Source: Rhodobacter viridis (GTDB lineage: Bacteria; Pseudomonadota; Alphaproteobacteria; Rhodobacterales; Rhodobacteraceae). From it: a stretch of 64,000 bases of DNA. The DNA is taken from assembly GCF_003217355.1 (NCBI RefSeq), contig NZ_QJTK01000001.1, forward strand, positions 496,001 to 560,000, written 5' to 3'. Both the position numbers and the translations under genes were made by a program. The notes beneath the pieces are model-generated. The model ran no database searches and was not told where the DNA came from. It worked only from the letters and a program-made list of their open reading frames with translations. Shown here piece by piece: positions 50,711 through 59,289 of this stretch (its first letter is position 1; every line of letters begins with the position of its first letter).

Positions 50711-50875
50711 ATGCGCAACAAACGGAAACAATACCCGCCCTCGCCAAAAGCCGCCGTTCTGGCCGTTTCGGCATCGTCAATGGCGCCAGCGCCGCAGCTT
50801 TGGCTATCAGTTCTGCTGCCCTTGCTCTGGCTTGGCGGCGTGGCGATTGCGGCGCTCCCGCACGCGCTGCCGTAA
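50711..50875 (+). CDS. Small predicted single-span membrane protein
   Basis: A 54-codon frame with a very strong AGGGAGG site eight bases before the ATG. The product starts MRNKRKQYPPSPKAAV (basic head) and ends in one hydrophobic helix, LWLSVLLPLLWLGGVAIAAL, then PHALP. This head-and-helix layout suggests a tail-anchored small membrane protein. I recognise no family. It lies alone between the TDT gene and the FadL-like porin. Confidence 0.55.
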   Translation: MRNKRKQYPPSPKAAVLAVSASSMAPAPQLWLSVLLPLLWLGGVAIAALPHALP

Positions 50876-51050
50876 GGCCATCCGCCGCAAACGACTCAAC
50901 CCTGAATTGCATGCCATGCATCGGTGTGGAGAAGCTGGCAAACCCGGCACGCCGGATCCGGTTTGGGTCGACCCAGCGTCCGACCGCGCTTTGTCGGGCA
51001 AAACCAAACCGTTGAGTTCACATGATTTCGTGGCAGTTCGGCAACATGAC

Positions 51051-51082
51051 CTTACGGTAAGCTCACGCGGACGTGACGTAAG
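51051..51082. promoter_or_regulatory. Interrupted inverted repeat upstream of the fadL-like gene
   Basis: CTTACG (51051-51056) pairs with CGTAAG (51077-51082), and TCACG (51063-51067) with CGTGA (51072-51076). The element ends about 14 bases before a plausible -35 (TTGATT, 51096) and -10 (TAGGGT, 51118), so it may be an operator. The rest of 50876-51169 has no gene. Confidence 0.4.
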
Positions 51083-51169
51083 GCCGCAGCCCGAATTGAT
51101 TCACCTTAACAGCGTGATAGGGTCAGCCTCGGGAGAAGAGTTCCACACACTCTAGGGATGAGAATCAAC

Positions 51170-52276
51170 ATGAAAAAAATACTGATGACGGCCAGCGCCC
51201 TCGCCCTTGGCGCCACTGCCGCCACCGCGGGGGGGATCGAACGGTCCAGCCAGTCGACGGCGATCCTGTTCGAGAAAGGCAACTATGCCGAGTTCAACGT
51301 CGGCGGCTTCCGGCCTGAGGTGTCGGGCTCGGTCGCGGGCGGTCTTGTCAACTCCGGCGACATGGCCGGCGACTACGGCACCTACAGCTTCGGCTACAAA
51401 CGTGCGCTGAACGAGAAGATCGATTTCGCGCTCGTGTTCGAAAATGCAATCGGCGCCAACGTGGATTACGCGGCCGGGACGCTCTATCCGATTTCGGGCT
51501 CGACGGCGACGATCGACAACATGTCGCTGACCGCGATGATGCGCTACAAGCTGCCGCAGAATGTCTCGATGATCGGCGGGGTCCGGGCGCTGCGCACGAA
51601 TGGCGTCGTCAGCCTGCCGGCCGTCGCCTCGTATCAGATGAGCTCCTCGACCGAGACGGACTTCGGCTATCTCGTCGGCGTGGCGTGGGAAAAACCCGAA
51701 ATCGCCGCCCGGGTCGCGCTGACCTACAACTCGAAGATCACGCATGACTTCGACGCCAACGAAAACTTCGTGCATCCGCTGGCCGGACCGCTGTCCTTCG
51801 ACACGACCTTCAGCACCACGATCCCCGAGTCGGTGAACCTCGAATTCCAGACCGGCGTCGCCAAGGACACGCTGGTGTTCGGCTCGGTGCGCTGGGTGCA
51901 TTGGAAGCAGTTCGAGATTTCGCCCGAAATCTACACCAGTCCGGCCTTTCTCGATCAGGACCCGCTCGTCGCCTACAAGAGCAACACCACCACCTATTCG
52001 CTCGGCGTCGGGCGCAAGTTCAACGACAAGTGGTCGGGGGCCGTGGTGCTTGGCTACGAGGGCAGCAGCGGGCAAACGACCGGGAACCTCGGGCCGACCG
52101 ACGGCTTCCGCTCGATCGCGATCGCGGGCACCTATCAGGCGAGCGACAACGTCAAGGTGACCTGCGGCGTGCGTTATGTCGATATCGGCGATGCGACCAC
52201 CAACGCGCCGGTCAGCGGCAAGTTCTCGGACAACTCGGGCTGGGGCGCGGGCGTGCGCGTCGGCATCACCTTCTGA
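51170..52276 (+). CDS. FadL-like outer membrane porin
   Basis: A 368-residue outer membrane beta-barrel with a signal peptide MKKILMTASALALGATAATA, long alternating strands and a C-terminal Phe. The N-terminal GGIERSSQSTAILFEKGNYAE fits the OmpP1/FadL family, which takes up long-chain fatty acids and other hydrophobic compounds. The second ATG (51170) gives a clean signal peptide. Followed by a strong terminator. Confidence 0.85.
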   Translation: MKKILMTASALALGATAATAGGIERSSQSTAILFEKGNYAEFNVGGFRPEVSGSVAGGLVNSGDMAGDYGTYSFGYKRALNEKIDFALVFENAIGANVDYAAGTLYPISGSTATIDNMSLTAMMRYKLPQNVSMIGGVRALRTNGVVSLPAVASYQMSSSTETDFGYLVGVAWEKPEIAARVALTYNSKITHDFDANENFVHPLAGPLSFDTTFSTTIPESVNLEFQTGVAKDTLVFGSVRWVHWKQFEISPEIYTSPAFLDQDPLVAYKSNTTTYSLGVGRKFNDKWSGAVVLGYEGSSGQTTGNLGPTDGFRSIAIAGTYQASDNVKVTCGVRYVDIGDATTNAPVSGKFSDNSGWGAGVRVGITF

Positions 52277-52302
52277 TCCTTCGAGGTCTTCCGAAATCCT
52301 GC

Positions 52303-52328
52303 AAAGGCCCGCCTGCGTGCGGGCCTTT
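52303..52328 (+). terminator. Terminator of the fadL-like gene
   Basis: AAAGGCCCGC, a six-base loop and GCGGGCCTTT, 27 bases after the stop. Ten perfect pairs with A/T ends. Confidence 0.88.
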
Positions 52329-52390
52329 CGCATTGTGTTTGGCACAAGTTCCGGGTGGTCCGCCCGCCCTGCCCCGGCTAGGTTTGCGCC

Positions 52391-53305
52391 ATGACCACCA
52401 GCCGCATCCCCCCGCTCGCCTGGGCGCTTCTGGCCGCCCTTGCCCTGATCTGGGGCACCTCGTTCCTGTCGAACCGCGCCGCGCTGACCGGCACCGGCTT
52501 CCTGACCACCGTCACCATCCGCGTCACCGGAGGCGCCGCTCTGCTATGGCTCTGGGTGGCCATCCGCCGCCTGCCGCTGCCGCAAGACCCGCGCTACATC
52601 CTGCGCTTCCTGATCATGGGGGCGCTGAACAATGCCATTCCCTTCTCGCTGATCGTCTGGGGCCAGCAGCATATCGACAGCGGTCTGGCCGCGATCCTCA
52701 ACGCCTCGACCGCGCTGTTCGGCGTCCTTGTCGCCGCCGCGGTTTTCCCCGACGAACCGCTGACGCGGCGCCGCCTGGCGGGTGTGGGGCTCGGCTTTGT
52801 CGGCGTCGTCCTGGCCATCGGCCCCGAGGCGCTGACCGGCTTCACCCTCGCCTCGGCCGCGCAATGGGCGATCATCGGCGCCTCGATCACCTATGGCTTC
52901 GCGGGCGCCTATGCGCGAAAAGCGATCGTCGGCCTTGCCCCCGAGGTCGCGGCGGCCGGCATGCTGACAGGTGGCGTGGTCTGGCTCGCCCCGGCGATGC
53001 TGATCGTCGAGGGCGTACCGAGCTTTCACTACGCCCCGCAGGTCTGGGCCGGGCTGATCTGGCTCGCGCTTGGCTGCTCGGCGCTGGCCTATCTGATTTA
53101 TTACCGGATCCTGAAACTTGCCGGAGCGGGCAATCTCTCGCTCGTCACCCTGCTGATCCCGCCCGTCGCCATCGTCGCCGGGGCGCTCGTTTATGACGAA
53201 CGCCTCGGCCCGCATGCGCTTGTCGGTTTCGCCGTGCTGGCTGCGGGGCTTTGGCTCACCAATTCGCGGCCAAAACCGCGTGACGCCGTGCGCGCCCCGC
53301 GCTAA
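52391..53305 (+). CDS. EamA/DMT-family transporter
   Basis: A 304-residue membrane protein with ten helices in two EamA repeats. ALIWGTSFLSNRAALTG begins the first and YGFAGAYARKAIVGLAPEVAAAG the second. Such proteins export amino acids or other metabolites; the substrate is unknown. Followed 25 bases later by the P-loop gene on the same strand. Confidence 0.87.
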   Translation: MTTSRIPPLAWALLAALALIWGTSFLSNRAALTGTGFLTTVTIRVTGGAALLWLWVAIRRLPLPQDPRYILRFLIMGALNNAIPFSLIVWGQQHIDSGLAAILNASTALFGVLVAAAVFPDEPLTRRRLAGVGLGFVGVVLAIGPEALTGFTLASAAQWAIIGASITYGFAGAYARKAIVGLAPEVAAAGMLTGGVVWLAPAMLIVEGVPSFHYAPQVWAGLIWLALGCSALAYLIYYRILKLAGAGNLSLVTLLIPPVAIVAGALVYDERLGPHALVGFAVLAAGLWLTNSRPKPRDAVRAPR

Positions 53306-53330
53306 ACCGAGGCCGAAACAGGGGGTAAGC

Positions 53331-54191
53331 ATGATCTACGCAAACCGCGCCGAATGGCTGGCGGCCAGCCGCAAACGGGTGCTGTTCTTCGGCATGTCGG
53401 GGCTGGGCAAGACCTATCTCGCGAACATGCTGCGCGCCTCGCCCACGGGCTGGTTTCACTACTCGGTCGATTACCGCATCGGCACGCGCTACATGGGCGA
53501 ATATATCGCCGACAACTTCAAGCGCGAGGCGATGAAGAACCCCTTCCTCGCCGAACTGCTCTTGTCGGATTCGGTCTATATCGCCTCGAACATCACCTTC
53601 GACAACCTTGCGCCGCTCTCCACCTATCTGGGCAAGCCGGGGTCCGAGGCGAAGGGTGGGCTGACCTTCGAAGAGTACATGATCCGCCAGAACCAGCACC
53701 GCGGCGCCGAACAGGCCGCGCTGATGGACACGACCTATTTCATCGAGCGCTCGCAGGCGATCTACGGGCTGCCGAATTTCGTCTGCGACTGCGGCGGCTC
53801 GATCTGCGAGGTGGTCGACCCCGAGAACTCCGCCGATCCGATCATGAAGGAACTCTCCGAGCATCTGCTGATGGTCTGGATCGAGGGCAGCGCCGAGCAC
53901 ACCGACGAGCTTGTCCGCCGCTTCGACCGCGCGCCGAAGCCGATGTATTACCAGCCCGCGTTTCTGGACAAGAAATGGCTGCAATACCGGGTCGAGCGTG
54001 GCCTGCGCGAAGACGAGGTCAACCCCGACGACTTCATCCGCTGGACCTATCGTCAGGCGCTCGATCACCGGCAGCCGCGCTACGCGGCGATGGCGCGCAA
54101 CTGGGGGATCAAGGTGGCTGCGTCAGATGTCGCCCTTGTGCGTGACGAGAAAGACCTTACATCGTTGATTGCCTCGGCTCTTCCGGCCTGA
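53331..54191 (+). CDS. P-loop ATPase of unknown function
   Basis: A 286-residue soluble protein starting [20 protein letters not shown] with Walker A GMSGLGKT at 21-28. It shows a Cys-rich [14 protein letters not shown] segment near residue 155, then [20 protein letters not shown], and ends in a helical region. The P-loop is at the very N-terminus, as in small kinases. I recognise no named family; similar ATPase annotations exist in Rhodobacteraceae. The start is preceded by AGGGGG. It precedes metA by 40 bases, but a link to methionine synthesis is not shown. Confidence 0.7.
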   Translation: MIYANRAEWLAASRKRVLFFGMSGLGKTYLANMLRASPTGWFHYSVDYRIGTRYMGEYIADNFKREAMKNPFLAELLLSDSVYIASNITFDNLAPLSTYLGKPGSEAKGGLTFEEYMIRQNQHRGAEQAALMDTTYFIERSQAIYGLPNFVCDCGGSICEVVDPENSADPIMKELSEHLLMVWIEGSAEHTDELVRRFDRAPKPMYYQPAFLDKKWLQYRVERGLREDEVNPDDFIRWTYRQALDHRQPRYAAMARNWGIKVAASDVALVRDEKDLTSLIASALPA

Positions 54192-54231
54192 GGCCCTGTT
54201 TCAACTTCGCCTGACAAGTATCGGAAAGACA

Positions 54232-55152
54232 ATGCCCATCACGCTCCCTGCCACGCTGCCCGCCTTCGACATCCTGTCGCAGGAAGGCGTGATGGTGATG
54301 ACGCCCGAGCGTGCGGCGCGGCAGGAAATCCGGCCGCTGCGGATCGGGTTGCTCAATCTGATGCCGAAGAAGATCCAGACCGAAAACCAGTTCGCCCGGC
54401 TGATCGGCGCGACGCCGATCCAGATCGATTTCCAGCTGATCCGGATGACCGAGCATCAGACGAAGAACACCGCCGCCGAGCACATGGCCGAATTCTATCG
54501 CCCCTTCGCCGAGATCGAGGCCACGGGCGAGAAATTCGACGGGCTGATCGTCACCGGCGCCCCGATCGAGCACCTCGCCTTCGAGGAGGTGACCTATTGG
54601 GACGAACTGCAGCGCGTCTTCGACTGGACGCAAAGCCATGTCTTTTCGACCTTCGGCGTGTGCTGGGGCGGCATGGCGATGGCCTATCACTTCCACGGCG
54701 TGGCGAAGCACATGCTCGACGCCAAGGCGTTCGGCTGTTTCCGTCACCGCAATCTCGCGCCGACCTCGCCCTATCTGCGGGGCTTTTCCGATGACGTTCT
54801 GGTGCCGGTGAGCCGCTGGACCGAGATGAAACAGGACGAGCTGGACCGGGCAGGCCTGCGCACGCTGATCGCGGGCGACGAGACCGGGCCTTGCCTCGTC
54901 GAGGACACCTGCCACCGCGCGCTTTATGTGTTCAACCACTTTGAATACGACAGCACGACGCTGAAGGACGAATATGATCGTGACGCGGCGGCCGGCAAAC
55001 CGATCAACGTGCCCGCGAACTACTATCCCGACGACAATCCCTCCCAGACGCCGACGAACCGCTGGCGCAGCCACGCGCATCTGCTTTACGGCAACTGGGT
55101 GAATGCGATCTATCAGGACACGCCCTACGATCTGGCGCAGATCGGCCGCTGA
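54232..55152 (+). CDS. metA: Homoserine O-acyltransferase MetA, predicted acetyl-CoA specific
   Basis: First committed step of methionine synthesis. The 306-residue product has the catalytic Cys144 in [12 protein letters not shown], the His region in FNHFEYD and the Glu in LKDEYDRD. At the acyl-selectivity position (TGAPIEHL, Glu113) it has Glu rather than the Gly of E. coli MetA; Glu is reported for acetyl-CoA-using MetA enzymes. So the product is probably O-acetylhomoserine. The start at 54232 matches the family. Confidence 0.9.
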   Translation: MPITLPATLPAFDILSQEGVMVMTPERAARQEIRPLRIGLLNLMPKKIQTENQFARLIGATPIQIDFQLIRMTEHQTKNTAAEHMAEFYRPFAEIEATGEKFDGLIVTGAPIEHLAFEEVTYWDELQRVFDWTQSHVFSTFGVCWGGMAMAYHFHGVAKHMLDAKAFGCFRHRNLAPTSPYLRGFSDDVLVPVSRWTEMKQDELDRAGLRTLIAGDETGPCLVEDTCHRALYVFNHFEYDSTTLKDEYDRDAAAGKPINVPANYYPDDNPSQTPTNRWRSHAHLLYGNWVNAIYQDTPYDLAQIGR

Positions 55153-55208
55153 TCCGCCCCGGATAGCCCTTGCGGTTGAGGGGCTTCGCAGGCTAAGAGC
55201 ACCGCACC

Positions 55209-55284
55209 GGGTGATTAGCTCAGTTGGTAGAGCGCCTCGTTTACACCGAGGATGTCGGGAGTTCGAGTCTCTCATCACCCACCA
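55209..55284 (+). tRNA. tRNA-Val (anticodon UAC), site of island integration
   Basis: The 76-base gene has acceptor GGGTGAT/ATCACCC, the D arm AGCTCAGTTGGTAGAGC, and anticodon stem CCTCG/CGAGG around the loop TTTACAC (anticodon TAC). The T arm is GGGAG-TTCGAGT-CTCTC, and CCA is encoded. The gene is intact, but its last 23 bases are the left copy of a 34-bp repeat that recurs at 63107. Confidence 0.95.
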
Positions 55285-55295
55285 TCGCAGCCCGT
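55262..55295 (+). repeat. attL core, 34-bp direct repeat
   Basis: It runs from TTCGAGTCTCTCATCACCC in the tRNA T arm and acceptor, through ACCATCGCAG, to CCCGT beyond the CCA. The copy at 63107-63140 is identical over all 34 bases and differs on both flanks, as expected for a recombination core. Confidence 0.93.
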
Positions 55296-55340
55296 TGATT
55301 TCCATAAGGAATTGCCGATAAAGGCAAATCCGCGCCTCTA

Positions 55341-55364
55341 CTGGTACATAGAGGTGGTACATAT
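55341..55364 (+). repeat. Left copy of CTGGTACATAGA / TGGTACAT integrase arm-site candidate
   Basis: CTGGTACATAGA-GG-TGGTACAT contains two direct GGTACAT units. A near copy, with TGATACAT as second unit, lies at 63021-63042 near the other end in the same orientation. The second unit here reaches the integrase ATG at 55363, so binding could also repress the integrase. Confidence 0.65.
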
Positions 55365-56958
55365 GGGAATCAAAATGCCAGCCCCGGTTCTGATCGGCTC
55401 GACCTACTATCTGCGCGTTCATGTGCCCACTGACGTGGCCCGGAAGGTGCGCGGCAAGAGCGTTTCGGTGCCGGTGGGCGGCACGTCCTGCGCAGTACGG
55501 ATCAATGGCCCGGTGAAGGTGTCACTGCGCACCAAAGACCCCAAGGAAGCCAAGACCCGCTTCGCCGTCGCTCTCGCGGCTTTGGAAGCGCATTGGGAGA
55601 CCGTGCGCAAGGGGCCGCAGCCGCTGACCCACAAGCAGAGCCTCGCCTTGGCCGGGGCGCTGCGGGCGGTCTGGGTCGACGCTTTCGATGAAGAACCGGG
55701 ACGCCCGGAACGCTGGCAGAATGTGCAGGAGGTCAATGCAGCTGCCAAGGCGGGAAGAATGTCGATGCCGTTGATCGGCAAGGACGCGCAGCTTGAGGCC
55801 AGCCTGAACGCACGCTTCGGCCGGATCATGGACGCCTTTCTCGCGCACAAGGGCATCCTCCTTGCGCCCGAGTCACGGCTGCCCCTGCTTCGGCATATCG
55901 CCGATGCCATGGACGATGCTGCGAAGGTGAACGAAGCGAAAGCGCTTGGCGACTATTCCCAGCAGGGCAAGGCATCGCAATATCCCGCGCTGGAACTGCC
56001 GATCACCAAACCCGCGCCCGAACCGTCAAAGCAACCGCCCAAGCTGACCTTCTCGGGCGTCATCGACCTATGGGTTGCAGCCAAGGCGAAAGGCCGGAAT
56101 GCGGCCCCGGTACGCCCAGACACCGAACGCAAGTACCGCCGGGAATGCGCCGAGTTCGTTGCCTTCCGTGGTTCAGATGACATGACCACGGTCACTGCAC
56201 GCGAGGCCGAGGCTTGGCTGAATGCCATGCTGACTGAGGCGAAGCTGTCGAACAATTCCATCCGCCAGCGGTTGCAGAATGTCCGCTCGGTGGTCGAGCA
56301 CGGGCGGCGCCAAAGCCTTGGCGAATTATTCCCGATGGGCAATCCGTTAGAGTTCGTGCAGTTGCCCGAGGCGGCCCCGGTGGCGAGCGATCTGCGCACC
56401 CTGACGCTGGCCGAGGCCGAGGCGATCCTGCGCGCCGCCCGTACCGAAACCCGGCCGGAACTGCGCTGGCTGCCGTGGCTGTGCGCGTATTCTGGCGCAA
56501 GGGTCAACGAGGTGGCGCAACTGACGCCCGGCGATTTCTTCAAGGTCGGCGAGGACTGGTTCTATCGGCTCACAACGATGGGCGGCAAAACGCTGAAGAA
56601 CCGGCACAGCGAGCGCCGAGTGCCTGTTCACCCCGATCTGGTCACCGAGGGTCTGATCGTCTTCGTCGAGAGCCACAGGGAACACCCGGAGGAACGCCTG
56701 TTCCCGCGCCGGTCACAGGGGAACGTGGCCACATGGGTGCGCGAGAAGGTCGGCCTGACGCGCCCCGAACTCGCCCCGAGCCACGGCTGGCGCCACCTCT
56801 TCGAAGACAAGGCGCTGGTCGCCGGAATGCTGGACGCCGCCCGGCTCTATCTGACCGGCCGCTCTGGTGGCGGGTCTGCCGCTGGTTATGGAAAGAGCGA
56901 GGTCATGCTGCCGGGGCTGGCGGCCGAGATGAGGAAGGTGGGGCCTTTTGTTGGCTGA
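55363..56958 (+). CDS. int: Tyrosine-type site-specific integrase
   Basis: Phage-integrase-family recombinase of 531 residues. The N-terminal PVLIGSTYYLRVHVPTDVARK is a DUF6538-like head found in alphaproteobacterial integrases. A core-binding domain (about residues 235-330, LWVAAKAKGRNAAPVRPDTE) and the catalytic domain follow. Catalytic residues are Arg in YSGARVNEVAQL, Lys near MGGKTLKNRHSERRV, His/Arg in SHGWRHLF and a Tyr in the AAGYGKSEV tail. It lies directly inside attL. Start at 55363 or the internal ATG at 55375. Confidence 0.92.
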   Translation: MGIKMPAPVLIGSTYYLRVHVPTDVARKVRGKSVSVPVGGTSCAVRINGPVKVSLRTKDPKEAKTRFAVALAALEAHWETVRKGPQPLTHKQSLALAGALRAVWVDAFDEEPGRPERWQNVQEVNAAAKAGRMSMPLIGKDAQLEASLNARFGRIMDAFLAHKGILLAPESRLPLLRHIADAMDDAAKVNEAKALGDYSQQGKASQYPALELPITKPAPEPSKQPPKLTFSGVIDLWVAAKAKGRNAAPVRPDTERKYRRECAEFVAFRGSDDMTTVTAREAEAWLNAMLTEAKLSNNSIRQRLQNVRSVVEHGRRQSLGELFPMGNPLEFVQLPEAAPVASDLRTLTLAEAEAILRAARTETRPELRWLPWLCAYSGARVNEVAQLTPGDFFKVGEDWFYRLTTMGGKTLKNRHSERRVPVHPDLVTEGLIVFVESHREHPEERLFPRRSQGNVATWVREKVGLTRPELAPSHGWRHLFEDKALVAGMLDAARLYLTGRSGGGSAAGYGKSEVMLPGLAAEMRKVGPFVG

Positions 56959-57100
56959 GCGGATGGAACGGATCTACAGAAAATAGGGGCTCGAGTTCTT
57001 ACCAGTGGTATGATACGACATTCGAGCGGCAAATCGCTGTGCGGATCACATCCCCGCAGCACCCTCTAGGAAACGCGAAAGTTCGACGAAGGCTTCGGAA

Positions 57101-58249
57101 ATGAAAGTTGCTGGCCTCTTTGCGGGAATTGGTGGGCTTGAGCTTGGCCTCGCGCGCGCGGGGCACCATTCCGTTCACCTGTGCGAAATATGGGAGCCAG
57201 CGCGCGCCGTTCTTCAGAAGCAGTTTCCGGGCGTGCCGCTTTCTCCAGACATCAGCAAGCTTGAGGATCTGCCTGAAGATACCGAGATTCTGGCGGCAGG
57301 TTTCCCCTGCCAGGACTTGAGCCAAGCAGGTCGGACGCATGGGATCGAGGGCTCGCGTTCTGGCCTTGTGTCCAACGTTTTTCGCCTCATCGACAAAAGG
57401 CGCGTGCCGGTAGTTGTCTTGGAGAACGTGTCCTTCATGCTCCAGCTCAATCGCGGACAAGCGATGACGCGACTTGTGGAGGCGTTTGAGGAACGAGGCT
57501 ATCGCTGGGCCTATCGCGTCGTCAATTCGCTGGCATTCCTGCAACAGCGTCGGGAGCGGGTCTTCCTTGTCGCCACTCTGAATGACATTGATCCGCGCGA
57601 TGTTCTGTTTGCGGATAACGCCGAGTGGCCCGAACAAACGACGTCGCTGGAGACCCACGCCCACGGGTTTTACTGGACTGAAGGCACCCGGGGCCTCGGC
57701 TGGGCGCCAAACGGGATTCCGACACTGAAAAACGGGTCGACAGTTGGTATTTCATCACCGCCCGCAATCCTGCTTCCGAATGGCAACATCATCAAGCCGG
57801 ACATTCGAGACGCCGAGAGGCTTCAGGGCTTCGAACCTGGCTGGACGGCCGCCGCAGAGTCGGTTGACAGAAGCTCTTTCCGTTGGTCCCTGGTCGGAAA
57901 TGCGGTGACGGTCCCAGTTGCCGAATGGCTGGGCAAGCGCTTGGCTGAGCCGGGGAAATGCGACAGAGAACGCGAGCGGCCCTTGGCAGATAACACCCGC
58001 TGGCCAAAGGCTGCCGCCGGATCCGACCTCGGACGGCTTGCGGTAGAAATTGGAAGCGCACCGCTCTATCGGGAACGCGCCGATCTGCACGAGTTTCTGA
58101 ATTTCCCCGGCACACCACTCTCAAGCAGAGCGACACGGGGCTTTCTTAAGCGTGCAGAGAGCAGCTCGTTGCGGTTCGCCCCGGGCTTCTTGGATCGCGT
58201 TCGGGCTCATCTGGACACGATGGAGCCGCTGTCAATCGCCGCTCAGTGA
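57101..58249 (+). CDS. DNA (cytosine-5) methyltransferase
   Basis: Type II C5 methyltransferase of 382 residues. It shows motif I LFAGIGGLELGLARAG, motif IV GFPCQDLSQAG with the catalytic Cys near residue 73, motif VI ENV, motif VIII QQRRERVF, a short target-recognition region (about residues 195-240) and motif X LVGNAVTVPVAEWLG. It overlaps tail-to-tail with the endonuclease candidate. Recognition site not predictable. Confidence 0.93.
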   Translation: MKVAGLFAGIGGLELGLARAGHHSVHLCEIWEPARAVLQKQFPGVPLSPDISKLEDLPEDTEILAAGFPCQDLSQAGRTHGIEGSRSGLVSNVFRLIDKRRVPVVVLENVSFMLQLNRGQAMTRLVEAFEERGYRWAYRVVNSLAFLQQRRERVFLVATLNDIDPRDVLFADNAEWPEQTTSLETHAHGFYWTEGTRGLGWAPNGIPTLKNGSTVGISSPPAILLPNGNIIKPDIRDAERLQGFEPGWTAAAESVDRSSFRWSLVGNAVTVPVAEWLGKRLAEPGKCDRERERPLADNTRWPKAAAGSDLGRLAVEIGSAPLYRERADLHEFLNFPGTPLSSRATRGFLKRAESSSLRFAPGFLDRVRAHLDTMEPLSIAAQ

Positions 58250-59088
58250 TGTACGAACCGGGTGGCGTAGAGTTGCGCAATCCGAAGGATCATTGAATCG
58301 TAATAGAGATTGTCGCCGGGCTGTGGAGCGGGCGGTGCAGTCACGAGTGAGACCGGATGGCCGTCATTTCTGCAATCGACAAGAACAGCCGCCAGCGCAT
58401 CGAACCCCTCGCGACCTGTTGCCGAACGTCTCGGAAGCTCGCCAACCTTCTCAAGCACCCGCTCAGTGACGCCTGGTTGACGATGGATGTTGAATGGGCG
58501 TGCACCTGATGCGTCTGGAGCCTTGCCGGGACTGATGAAGCTGTCCGCAAAGTTCACGACCACCAAACCCACCGCGATTGCCTCATCCGTGGCACCATGA
58601 ATCGTCAGATGCGAGGAATTGAGTTCGTCAAACAGCCTCGGCCGCGCTTTCACATGTTCAGTCATGCACGCCTTGGCTTCAAGCGCGACCAGAACGGATC
58701 CGACGGGCGCTTGTCTGAGTGACGGCAATTCGTTGAGCTGTGCCTGTTCTTCAGGGGTCAGCACGATGCCGTAGGGTTCAGCCAAGGCGTCAAATGTCGG
58801 AAGGCTGCTCTTAGGAGAAGCCGCGCCAACGCACAGAACGAGATCGAGATCCTTTTTCCGGTTTTGCTGAAAATCTCGCATCTCGTGATTGATGCCGAAA
58901 TACACTTTCCCCTCGGACACGTGTTTGCGAAGCAGCGGACAGTTCAGGAGCAGGTCGAGCATGACCAGCCAGCACGCCTTTTTGGAATGGTCATCGCTGC
59001 GACTATGATATTGCCACATTGACCCGTCAGCTTTGCTCTTGACCGATGGGATACTCAAAGAACGGGCAAAAGCTTCGGGGCCAATCAT
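58243..59088 (-). CDS. Type II restriction endonuclease candidate (PD-(D/E)xK)
   Basis: A 281-residue protein without a named family that I can give. A possible nuclease core is visible: Asp in DLDLVLCVGA (near residue 80) and the Glu/Lys pair in VLVALEAKACMTEH (near 135), giving D-x(n)-ExK. RPRLFDELNSSHLTIHG follows. The gene is convergent with the methyltransferase; the two stops overlap by seven bases, the usual R-M neighbourhood. No C-protein gene is seen. Confidence 0.68.
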   Translation of the reverse strand: MIGPEAFARSLSIPSVKSKADGSMWQYHSRSDDHSKKACWLVMLDLLLNCPLLRKHVSEGKVYFGINHEMRDFQQNRKKDLDLVLCVGAASPKSSLPTFDALAEPYGIVLTPEEQAQLNELPSLRQAPVGSVLVALEAKACMTEHVKARPRLFDELNSSHLTIHGATDEAIAVGLVVVNFADSFISPGKAPDASGARPFNIHRQPGVTERVLEKVGELPRRSATGREGFDALAAVLVDCRNDGHPVSLVTAPPAPQPGDNLYYDSMILRIAQLYATRFVHH

Positions 59089-59201
59089 GAAAATCTCTCG
59101 GCTTGTTCAGATTCAAGCACATACAACCAGAGATGGCCCGATTCCAAAAGCAGATTGCGCACAGTGGCCTGAGCTGTCGACTCGTGACCTGGTTCAACCG
59201 A

Positions 59202-59229
59202 GCGGCCGGGGTGTTGCTGCCCCGGCCGC
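59202..59229. repeat. Perfect GC hairpin between the two island operons
   Basis: GCGGCCGGGG, eight bases, CCCCGGCCGC. No T-run follows on either strand. It lies between the endonuclease start and the next terminator, so it may be an operator or a structural element. Confidence 0.5.
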
Positions 59230-59244
59230 CTCATGTGTGGCGAT

Positions 59245-59285
59245 GAAAACGCCCAAATAGGTGTTCTTACTACATGGGCGTTTTC
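59245..59285. terminator. Terminator after the ParB-like gene
   Basis: GAAAACGCCCA (59245-59255) pairs with TGGGCGTTTTC (59275-59285), an 11-pair stem with A/T ends and a 19-base loop. It lies four bases beyond the stop of the ParB-like gene and would work in both directions. Confidence 0.8.
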
Positions 59286-59289
59286 GTGC

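Noticed and set aside
54192-54231. SAM riboswitch before metA
   Set aside because: Only 40 bases separate the upstream stop from the ATG, and I could not match SAM-II or SAM/SAH core sequences there.
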